Origin: Methylococcaceae bacterium UBA4132
GTDB taxonomy: Bacteria; Pseudomonadota; Gammaproteobacteria; Methylococcales; Methylomonadaceae
DNA: 7,715 nucleotides
Assembly: GCA_002380945.1 (NCBI GenBank)
Contig: DFWO01000152.1
Coordinates: 3,147 to 10,861 of the forward strand
Reading direction: 5' to 3'
A program made the translations under genes and the position numbers. The first letter of the stretch is position 1, and every line of letters starts with the position of its first letter. Below, piece after piece: positions 1 through 7,715 of this stretch. The notes beneath the pieces are model-generated. The model had not been told where the DNA came from, did not search any database, and saw only the letters and a program-made list of their open reading frames with translations.

Positions 1-218
1 AATCCGGTTATGAGCTCCATTTAAGACGTTGCGTGATATGTTTGTAAATAAGCGTTTTAGGTTTTGGATTAGGTGTCTTCTGCATTAATTGAAGAGCCAA
101 ATTATCCTTAGCTTGAAGAGTGTTCAACTGATTATTAAGTTTGTATCGCCAATTTTTAATTGGTGGTTGAATAATAATTTTAGTTGGTGTAGTATTATAA
201 GTTCGATTTTTTCTGAAT
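1..218. other. AT-rich upstream region with no convincing gene
   Basis: This stretch precedes tRNA-Trp and has early stops in all three forward frames. The end of tufB, which often sits directly upstream of tRNA-Trp/secE in gammaproteobacteria, is not present here. On the minus strand one frame is open from 229 down to a TAA at 8-10 (74 codons), but it is bounded upstream by a stop inside the tRNA, its only ATG (83-85) gives 25 residues, and a TTG at 125-127 gives 39. I do not call it a gene. A short hairpin lies at 147-165 (CGCCAATT, loop TTT, AATTGGTG, one G-U pair) with no T-run after it, just before the candidate promoter. Confidence 0.6.
167..195 (+). promoter_or_regulatory. Candidate sigma-70 promoter for tRNA-Trp-secE-nusG
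   Basis: TTGAAT (167-172) and TAGTAT (190-195) are separated by 17 bases, each matching four of six consensus positions. A better -10 hexamer, TATTAT (193-198), overlaps but would give a 20-base spacer. Initiation near 202-205 would place the transcript start shortly before the tRNA at 219. No terminator separates the tRNA from secE, so this could drive tRNA-Trp, secE and nusG together. The call rests on position and hexamers only. Confidence 0.35.
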
Positions 219-294
219 AGGTCAGTAGTTCAATTGGTAGAATAGCGGTCTCCAAAACCGCGGGTTGGGGGTTCGAGACCCTCCTGGCCTGCCA
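219..294 (+). tRNA. tRNA-Trp (anticodon CCA)
   Basis: This is a 76-base tRNA with an encoded 3' CCA (292-294). The acceptor stem pairs AGGTCAG (219-225) with CTGGCCT (284-290), with one T-G pair, and the discriminator base is G291. The anticodon stem pairs GCGGT (245-249) with ACCGC (257-261) around loop CTCCAAA, placing anticodon CCA at 252-254, which reads UGG. The T arm has GGGGG (267-271) paired with CCCTC (279-283) around TTCGAGA. The D arm contains the usual AGTTCAATTGGTAG sequence, as in E. coli tRNA-Trp. There is no terminator in the 47 bases before secE, so it is probably cut out of a longer secE-nusG transcript. Confidence 0.97.
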
Positions 295-341
295 TTCAGG
301 TTAAAGTAACAAATACCATCTATTTTCATAATAAATAACAC

Positions 342-722
342 ATGAAAACTCAAGCAGAAGCACCGACAGCTGTTTTTGATGTTGTCAAGCAAGTCTTTTC
401 CGTTGTCTTTGTAGTTGCTGGTGTGGCTGCATTCTATTATTTCTCAGAAGCTGTTCCTCTTATATATCGGGTTCTTGGTTTGTTAGTCGTTGTGCTGGCA
501 GTATTAGGCTTGATGTTTACGACTGATTTAGGTAAAAGTGTTTGGCTTTTTATTTTAGAAGCAAAACAAGAGGTTAGAAAAGTTGTTTGGCCTACTCGCG
601 AAGAAACCACTCGCACTACTTTACTGGTTTTTGCAATGGTCACCATTGTTGGACTTATTCTTTGGTTTTTAGATATGTTCCTCTTTTGGGGTGTACGATT
701 GCTGACAGGTCAGGGCGGATAA
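342..722 (+). CDS. secE: Preprotein translocase subunit SecE
   Basis: SecE is an inner-membrane subunit of the SecYEG channel, which exports unfolded proteins and inserts membrane proteins; it clamps and stabilises SecY. The 126-residue product is the long enterobacterial-type form with three hydrophobic segments (about residues 17-34, 40-59 and 94-116), whereas many bacteria have only the last. The family signature is clear at residues 73-93: the amphipathic helix EAKQEVRKVVWPTREETTRT, followed directly by the essential third membrane helix. The start at 342 gives the expected N-terminal length, but no Shine-Dalgarno sequence is visible in the AT-rich bases before it. It lies 47 bases after tRNA-Trp and four bases before nusG, the usual arrangement, and is probably cotranscribed with both. 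Confidence 0.97.
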   Translation: MKTQAEAPTAVFDVVKQVFSVVFVVAGVAAFYYFSEAVPLIYRVLGLLVVVLAVLGLMFTTDLGKSVWLFILEAKQEVRKVVWPTREETTRTTLLVFAMVTIVGLILWFLDMFLFWGVRLLTGQGG

Positions 723-726
723 AAAT

Positions 727-1260
727 ATGGCTTTGCGCTGGTATGTTGTACACGCCTATTCCAACTTTGAAAATAAAGTTAAGCAAGCTCTGGAAGAGAG
801 AATTAAACGCGATGGATTAGAACAGTATTTTGGCAAAATCTTAGTGCCTACTGAGGAAGTTGTTGAAATGCGTATGGGTCAACAGCGAAAAAGCGAAAGA
901 AAATTCTTTCCAGGTTATGTATTAGTTCAAATGGAATTGACTGATGAAACTTGGCATCTGGTCAAAGATGTACCTAGAGTATTAGGGTTTATAGGCGGTA
1001 CTTCCGATCGTCCTGCCCCTATTTCTGAAAAAGAGGCGATGTCTATACTTGATAGAGTAGAGGAAGGCGTAAATAAACCGCGTCCAAAAACTTTATTTGA
1101 GGTTGGTGAGGTTATCAGAGTCATTGATGGACCATTTAAAGACTTTAATGGTGTTGTCGAAGAAGTTAATTATGACAAAAATAAGTTGAAGATATCAGTG
1201 CTTATTTTTGGACGTTCAACGTCAGTTGAATTGGGCTTTAATCAGGTTGAAAAAAGCTAA
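727..1260 (+). CDS. nusG: Transcription termination/antitermination factor NusG
   Basis: NusG binds RNA polymerase, suppresses pausing, and through its C-terminal domain contacts either Rho, promoting termination, or ribosomal protein S10, coupling transcription to translation. At 177 residues it has normal bacterial length. The N-terminal NGN domain (about 1-118) opens with RWYVVHAYSNFENKV and holds conserved blocks PTEEVVE (41-47), RKFFPGYVLV (58-67) and VPRVLGFIGG (82-91). The KOW domain (about 125-177) contains VGEVIRVIDGPFKDFNGVV and ends IFGRSTSVELGFNQVEK, the face that meets Rho and S10 in E. coli. The GGCGGA at 714-719, inside the end of secE, lies seven bases before the ATG and suggests translational coupling. 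A terminator-like hairpin follows. Confidence 0.98.
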   Translation: MALRWYVVHAYSNFENKVKQALEERIKRDGLEQYFGKILVPTEEVVEMRMGQQRKSERKFFPGYVLVQMELTDETWHLVKDVPRVLGFIGGTSDRPAPISEKEAMSILDRVEEGVNKPRPKTLFEVGEVIRVIDGPFKDFNGVVEEVNYDKNKLKISVLIFGRSTSVELGFNQVEKS

Positions 1261-1267
1261 TTATTTT

Positions 1268-1282
1268 GTAATTAGCAATTAC
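1268..1282 (+). repeat. Small perfect palindrome after nusG
   Basis: GTAATT (1268-1273) and AATTAC (1277-1282) form a perfect inverted repeat around AGC. It starts eight bases after the nusG stop and one base separates it from the terminator hairpin. The stem is AT-rich and weak. It could protect the nusG mRNA 3' end or be a protein site; it may equally be chance in AT-rich DNA. Confidence 0.35.
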
Positions 1283-1283
1283 T

Positions 1284-1315
1284 AAATCTCTATCTGCGTA
1301 AGGTAGGGATTTTTT
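1284..1315 (+). terminator. Rho-independent terminator or attenuator between nusG and rplK
   Basis: An 11-bp stem pairs 1284-1294 (AAATCTCTATC) with 1302-1312 (GGTAGGGATTT), with two T-G pairs, around loop TGCGTAA (1295-1301). The T-run spans 1310-1315, so its first bases also pair with the A residues at the base of the stem. It lies 23 bases after the nusG stop and would end or reduce the secE-nusG transcript before the ribosomal protein genes. Only 48 bases remain between the T-run and the rplK start, which leaves little room for a separate promoter, so partial readthrough is possible. Confidence 0.75.
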
Positions 1316-1322
1316 GTGTCTA

Positions 1323-1348
1323 GGGGAGCGTAAAATGCGTTTGCACCC
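1323..1348 (+). promoter_or_regulatory. Candidate ribosomal protein L1 autoregulatory site in the rplK leader
   Basis: Just before the rplK ribosome binding site (GGAG, 1354-1357), GGG (1324-1326) can pair with CCC (1346-1348) and TGC (1336-1338) with GCA (1343-1345) around a GTTT loop, leaving a one-sided internal loop AGCGTAAAA at 1327-1335. Two short helices joined by an asymmetric loop are the general shape of the L1 target on 23S rRNA and on the L11-L1 mRNA leader, where excess L1 represses translation of both genes. The helices here are short, so this is a positional and shape-based suggestion. The TAAAAT at 1331-1336 could instead be read as a -10 hexamer. Confidence 0.4.
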
Positions 1349-1363
1349 ATATTGGAGTAAGAA

Positions 1364-1795
1364 ATGGCAAAAAAAATAACAGCATACATTAAACTACAGG
1401 TAAAAGCGGGTGAAGCAAATCCAAGTCCCCCCGTTGGTCCTGCATTAGGTCAACGTGGCGTAAACATTATGGAGTTTTGTAAAGCATTCAATGCAAAAAC
1501 TCAAGATGTAGAGAAAGGCTTGCCATTACCTGTCGTTATCACCGTCTATAGTGATCGTAGTTTTACTTTTATCACTAAAACGCCACCTGCTTCAATTCTT
1601 TTGAAAAAAGCACTAGGTCTAAAAAGTGGTAGTAGCAATCCAAATACTAAAAAAGTCGGTACAGTGACTCGCGAGCAATTAGAAGAAATTGCAAAAACTA
1701 AAATGGAAGATTTGAACGCTGCAAATCTTGAAGCAGCAGTAAAAACAATTGCAGGCAGTGCGCGTAGCATGGGTCTGAATGTGGAGGGATTATAA
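1364..1795 (+). CDS. rplK: 50S ribosomal protein L11
   Basis: L11 (uL11) binds the GTPase-associated centre of 23S rRNA at the base of the L7/L12 stalk, helps elongation factors act, and is needed for RelA to sense uncharged tRNA. The 143-residue product has the standard length. The N-terminal domain (about 1-70) carries the proline-bearing segment ANPSPPVGPALGQRGVNIMEF (18-38), the region bound by thiostrepton together with rRNA. The C-terminal RNA-binding domain (about 76-143) has KTPPASILLKKA and ends with GSARSMG (131-137). A GGAG six bases before the ATG supports the start. The stop overlaps the rplA start by one base (TAATG), so translation of the two is probably coupled. Confidence 0.98.
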   Translation: MAKKITAYIKLQVKAGEANPSPPVGPALGQRGVNIMEFCKAFNAKTQDVEKGLPLPVVITVYSDRSFTFITKTPPASILLKKALGLKSGSSNPNTKKVGTVTREQLEEIAKTKMEDLNAANLEAAVKTIAGSARSMGLNVEGL

Positions 1796-2490
1796 TGGCT
1801 AAGTTAACAAAAAAAGCGAAACTAATTAAAGCGAAAGTTGATAAAACCAAACAATATTCAATTACTGAAGCAGTTGCTATATTAAAAGAGTTAGCTACAG
1901 CTAAATTTGCCGAAGCCATTGATGTTAGCGTTAATTTAGGCGTAGACCCGCGCAAATCTGATCAAAACGTGCGTGGTGCAACGGTATTGCCAAATGGTAC
2001 AGGTAAAAGTGTTCGCGTTGCAGTATTTACTCAAGGTGCTAATGCTGAAGCCGCAAAAGCAGCAGGTGCTGATATTGTCGGTATGGATGATTTAGGCGAT
2101 TTAGTCAAAAAAGGCGAAATGAATTTTGATGTCGTAATTGCTTCTCCTGATGCAATGCGCGTTGTCGGTCAATTAGGTCAGATTTTAGGTCCTAGAGGTC
2201 TGATGCCTAATCCTAAAGTTGGCACAGTCACTGCTGATGTTGCTACTGCTGTTAAAAATGCTAAGTCTGGTCAAGTACGTTACCGTACTGATAAATCGGG
2301 CATTATTCATTGTACACTGGGTAAAGTATCATTTGATGCTGCTGCGGTTCAGGGTAACTTAGAAGCTTTATTGGCAGATTTGAAAAAAATGAAGCCAACT
2401 GCTGCAAAAGGTGTTTACATTAAAAAGATTACGCTATCTTCAACCATGGGTCCTGGCTTATGGTTAGATGCTAGTAGTCTTAATAGCTAA
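1795..2490 (+). CDS. rplA: 50S ribosomal protein L1
   Basis: L1 (uL1) forms the mobile L1 stalk of the large subunit, which handles deacylated tRNA leaving the E site, and in E. coli represses its own operon by binding the rplK leader. The product has 231 residues, near the E. coli length. Domain I is formed by the N-terminus (to about 67) and the C-terminus (from about 160), with domain II between. Recognisable blocks are FAEAIDVSVNLGVDPRKSDQ (38-57) and the signature LGPRGLMPNPKVGTV (131-145). GGAGG at 1783-1787, within the end of rplK, lies seven bases before the ATG, and the one-base TAATG overlap indicates coupling to rplK. The structured L10 leader begins within about 15 bases of the stop. 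Confidence 0.98.
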   Translation: MAKLTKKAKLIKAKVDKTKQYSITEAVAILKELATAKFAEAIDVSVNLGVDPRKSDQNVRGATVLPNGTGKSVRVAVFTQGANAEAAKAAGADIVGMDDLGDLVKKGEMNFDVVIASPDAMRVVGQLGQILGPRGLMPNPKVGTVTADVATAVKNAKSGQVRYRTDKSGIIHCTLGKVSFDAAAVQGNLEALLADLKKMKPTAAKGVYIKKITLSSTMGPGLWLDASSLNS

Positions 2491-2635
2491 GCATTAAAAG
2501 AACTTTGGGTTACCGTTTATTCGGTAACCGTCAAAGACCGCAGGTGTTGAAAAACTTAATACAAACATAGTTAAAAACTGTGTTTCCTGCGTAGACGGGC
2601 TAGACCTACCTAGTGGGGAAAGAAACCGTAAGGAA

Positions 2636-2660
2636 GCATTCTATAAGAATGCGTTTTATT
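2636..2660 (+). terminator. Terminator-like hairpin inside the L10 leader
   Basis: GCATTCT (2636-2642) and AGAATGC (2646-2652) form a perfect 7-bp stem with loop ATA, followed by GTTTTATT, an interrupted T-rich tract. It resembles a weak intrinsic terminator 37 bases before the rplJ GTG. Because rplJ, rplL and rpoB must be transcribed, it could only act as partial attenuation, or it may simply be a structural element of the leader or an RNase target. Confidence 0.35.
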
Positions 2661-2662
2661 TA

Positions 2663-2690
2663 TCTGGACACTCCAGAACACTACCGGAGG
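2663..2690 (+). promoter_or_regulatory. Hairpin switch candidate at the rplJ ribosome binding site
   Basis: TCTGGA (2663-2668) and TCCAGA (2672-2677) form a perfect 6-bp hairpin with loop CAC. Its 3' part overlaps CTCC (2671-2674), which could alternatively pair with GGAG (2686-2689) in the rplJ Shine-Dalgarno sequence GGAGG (2686-2690). The two pairings exclude each other, so one leaves the ribosome binding site open and the other covers it. This suits the known translational control by L10, but the link is inferred. Confidence 0.4.
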
Positions 2691-2696
2691 TAATCT

Positions 2697-3200
2697 GTGG
2701 CACTCAATTTAGATGGCAAAAAAGCTGTCGTAGAAGAAGTTGCTCAATACGCCGCTAAAGCGCATTCTGCTGTTGCGGCAGAATATCGTGGTTTAACAGT
2801 AACGGAATTGACCGAACTGCGTAAAACGGCGAGAGAAACGGGCGTTTATTTGCGGGTGGTAAAAAATACTCTGGCAAAACGTGCAGTAGCAGGTACTGAA
2901 TTTGAATGTATGCAGGACAGTTTGGTTGGTCCTTTGCTGATTGCATTTTCAATGGAAGACCCAGGTTGTGCAGCGCGTTTAATCAGTAATTTTGCCAAAA
3001 CTCATGACAAATTAATTACTAAGGTTGTTGCTATTGGTGGGCAATCTTATGGTGCTTCTGAATTAGCCCGTTTGGCAAGCCTGCCAACGCGTGATCAAGG
3101 TATCAGCTTGTTGATGTCGGTTATGAAAGCACCTGTAGAGAAATTAGCACGCACATTGGCGGCACTTCGCGACCAGATGCAAGAGCAAGAAGCAGCATAA
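2697..3200 (+). CDS. rplJ: 50S ribosomal protein L10
   Basis: L10 (uL10) anchors the L7/L12 dimers to 23S rRNA beside L11 and forms the base of the GTPase-stimulating stalk; as the L10-L7/L12 complex it also represses its own leader. The product has 167 residues, close to the E. coli 165. It opens MALNLDGKKAVVEEV and carries the rRNA-binding block LTVTELTELRKTARETGVYL (33-52) followed by RVVKNTLAKRA; the C-terminal helix (about 140-165) is where L7/L12 dimers attach. The start is GTG at 2697, chosen because it gives the family N-terminus MALNL and lies six bases after GGAGG (2686-2690). Confidence 0.97.
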   Translation: MALNLDGKKAVVEEVAQYAAKAHSAVAAEYRGLTVTELTELRKTARETGVYLRVVKNTLAKRAVAGTEFECMQDSLVGPLLIAFSMEDPGCAARLISNFAKTHDKLITKVVAIGGQSYGASELARLASLPTRDQGISLLMSVMKAPVEKLARTLAALRDQMQEQEAA

Positions 3201-3264
3201 TTTAGTTAAATCTGTTATCCCGTCCTATCGGCGGTTTACAACTATTATTTTAGAGAAACTCACA

Positions 3265-3633
3265 ATGGCAATAACAAAAGAAGACATTTTGGAAGCAGTC
3301 TCCAATATGACCGTTATGGAAATCGTTGATTTAATTTCAGCGATGGAAGAAAAATTCGGCGTATCAGCCGCTGCTGCTGTTGCAGCCGCACCTGTTGCCG
3401 CTGCCGCCGCAGTTGAAGAACAAACAGAATTTGATGTTATTCTGACTGGCTTTGGCGACAATAAAGTAGCTGTTATTAAAACAGTTCGTGGTATTACAGG
3501 CTTAGGCTTGAAAGAAGCGAAAGATGCTGTTGAAGGCGCACCAACTGTTCTGAAAGAAGGCGTGCCTAAAGCAGAAGCAGAAGATATTAAAAAGCAACTG
3601 TTAGAAGCAGGCGCGACTGTCGACGTTAAATAA
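3265..3633 (+). CDS. rplL: 50S ribosomal protein L7/L12
   Basis: L7/L12 (bL12) is the only multicopy ribosomal protein; its dimers on L10 recruit and stimulate translational GTPases. The 122-residue product is almost identical in plan to E. coli. The N-terminal dimerisation and L10-binding domain (1-33) includes LISAMEEKFGVSA. An alanine-rich flexible hinge follows (about 34-53), and the globular C-terminal domain (54-122) has TEFDVIL, the factor-binding block NKVAVIKTVRGITGLGLKEA (66-85), and ends in VDVK. The ribosome binding site is weak, AGAGA at 3252-3256, eight bases before the ATG, which is unexpected for a protein needed in several copies per ribosome. It lies 64 bases after rplJ. Confidence 0.98.
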   Translation: MAITKEDILEAVSNMTVMEIVDLISAMEEKFGVSAAAAVAAAPVAAAAAVEEQTEFDVILTGFGDNKVAVIKTVRGITGLGLKEAKDAVEGAPTVLKEGVPKAEAEDIKKQLLEAGATVDVK

Positions 3634-3653
3634 TATCGTTGACACACAACACT

Positions 3654-3667
3654 AAGGCTTATGCCTT
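3654..3667 (+). repeat. Small hairpin after rplL with TTAT loop
   Basis: AAGGC (3654-3658) and GCCTT (3663-3667) pair perfectly around TTAT, 20 bases after the rplL stop. The next hairpin (3677-3700) has the same loop and closing pair, C(TTAT)G. It has no proper T-run (only TTT at 3666-3668, mostly within the stem). It might be an RNA-processing element, as the rplL-rpoB gap in E. coli carries an RNase III site, but this is unproven here. Confidence 0.4.
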
Positions 3668-3676
3668 TGTAAGTAG

Positions 3677-3704
3677 GGCTGGTGACTTATGTCACCGGCC
3701 TTTT
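3677..3704 (+). terminator. Attenuator between rplL and rpoB
   Basis: GGCTGGTGAC (3677-3686) and GTCACCGGCC (3691-3700) form a GC-rich 10-bp stem with one T-G pair and loop TTAT, followed by TTTT (3701-3704). It looks like an intrinsic terminator with a short T-run. In E. coli a partial terminator in this gap lets only part of the rplJL transcription pass into rpoBC, so that ribosomal proteins, especially L7/L12, exceed polymerase. The same role is likely here, since rpoB follows 106 bases on with no convincing promoter. Confidence 0.8.
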
Positions 3705-3709
3705 ACTGT

Positions 3710-3736
3710 TTGACATAAATGCAAAACAATTATGTC
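3710..3736 (+). promoter_or_regulatory. Perfect TTGACA hexamer overlapping a 7-bp dyad before rpoB
   Basis: TTGACA (3710-3715) is a perfect sigma-70 -35 hexamer six bases after the attenuator T-run, but no good -10 follows: TATGTC (3731-3736) sits at a 15-base spacing and matches only three positions. The hexamer overlaps one arm of an inverted repeat, GACATAA (3712-3718) and TTATGTC (3730-3736), 11 bases apart. It may be an operator-like site, an mRNA hairpin, or a weak internal promoter for rpoB. Confidence 0.3.
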
Positions 3737-3806
3737 TCCAGCAGTTGCCCCCCTGTTGCACGCAGCACAGTAGAAACAATTCATGATGAAAAGGTCTGGA
3801 AGCGAT

Positions 3807-7715
<3,909 letters not shown>

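Larger units (their letters stand above)
2503..2690 (+). promoter_or_regulatory. L10 leader, binding site for the L10-L7/L12 complex
   Basis: The gap between rplA and rplJ folds into a chain of helices like the known ribosomal L10 leader family. First is a long hairpin: CTTTG (2503-2507) with CAAAG (2532-2536), enclosing GGTTACCG (2508-2515) with CGGTAACC (2522-2529). Next CGCAGG (2539-2544) pairs with CCTGCG (2586-2591), enclosing a 10-bp AT-rich hairpin at 2563-2585 with loop AAA. The flanking GACC before CGCAGG and GTAGACGG after CCTGCG match the L10-binding core I recall from E. coli. In E. coli, excess L10-L7/L12 bound here lowers translation of rplJ and rplL. Further hairpins at 2636-2652 and 2663-2677 lead to the rplJ ribosome binding site. 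The family and location make the call firm; the exact pairing is by eye. Confidence 0.85.

Noticed and set aside
147..165. Hairpin before the tRNA-Trp promoter as a terminator of an upstream gene
   Set aside because: The stem is AT-rich and not followed directly by a T-run, and no gene ends nearby on the + strand.
288..300. CCTG/CAGG hairpin at the tRNA 3' end
   Set aside because: The left arm belongs to the tRNA acceptor stem; a 4-bp stem has no weight.
587..820. Forward open frame spanning the secE-nusG junction
   Set aside because: It is out of frame with two clear genes and its translation matches no family; the secE and nusG frames explain the DNA.
1546..1955. Minus-strand open frames over rplK and rplA
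   Set aside because: They lie wholly or almost wholly over confidently identified ribosomal protein genes and have no recognisable products.
3225..3647. 140-codon open frame on the minus strand opposite rplL
   Set aside because: It is the antisense of the alanine-rich, strongly conserved rplL; its serine/alanine-rich low-complexity translation is a shadow.

Overview
The window is a stretch of a gammaproteobacterial chromosome carrying the conserved transcription and translation cluster tRNA-Trp - secE - nusG - rplK - rplA - rplJ - rplL - rpoB, all on the + strand. The proteins are plainly gammaproteobacterial: SecE is the long form with three membrane segments, NusG lacks extra domains, and RpoB tracks the E. 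coli sequence with both proteobacterial insertions. The DNA is AT-leaning, and the gene order with tRNA-Trp directly before secE is common in non-enteric gammaproteobacteria. I cannot name the genus; an AT-rich sulfur or methane oxidiser type would fit, but that is only an impression.

Layout. Bases 1-218 are AT-rich with no convincing gene; a modest sigma-70-like promoter lies just before tRNA-Trp (219-294). secE (342-722) and nusG (727-1260) follow, four bases apart. The nusG-rplK gap (1261-1363) holds a small palindrome, a good Rho-independent terminator or attenuator, and a short structure in the rplK leader that may be the L1 autoregulatory site. rplK (1364-1795) and rplA (1795-2490) overlap by one base in a TAATG junction. 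The rplA-rplJ gap (2491-2696) is a structured L10 leader of several hairpins ending at the rplJ ribosome binding site, and rplJ starts at GTG. rplL (3265-3633) follows. The rplL-rpoB gap (3634-3806) contains two hairpins with the same TTAT loop, the second being a strong terminator-like attenuator, then a dyad overlapping a perfect TTGACA. rpoB starts at 3807 and runs off the window end, in frame, after 1303 codons with about 60 codons missing.

How it works together. SecE belongs to the protein export channel, NusG couples RNA polymerase to Rho or the ribosome, L11, L1, L10 and L7/L12 make up the L1 stalk and GTPase-stimulating stalk of the large ribosomal subunit, and RpoB is the beta subunit of RNA polymerase. 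The intergenic RNA structures are where the family is known to be controlled: L1 on rplK-rplA, L10-L7/L12 on rplJ-rplL, and partial termination before rpoB to set polymerase below ribosomal protein output.

No new biological system is visible. The window is core housekeeping DNA, and the observations worth a second look are details of the leader RNAs and intergenic structures.
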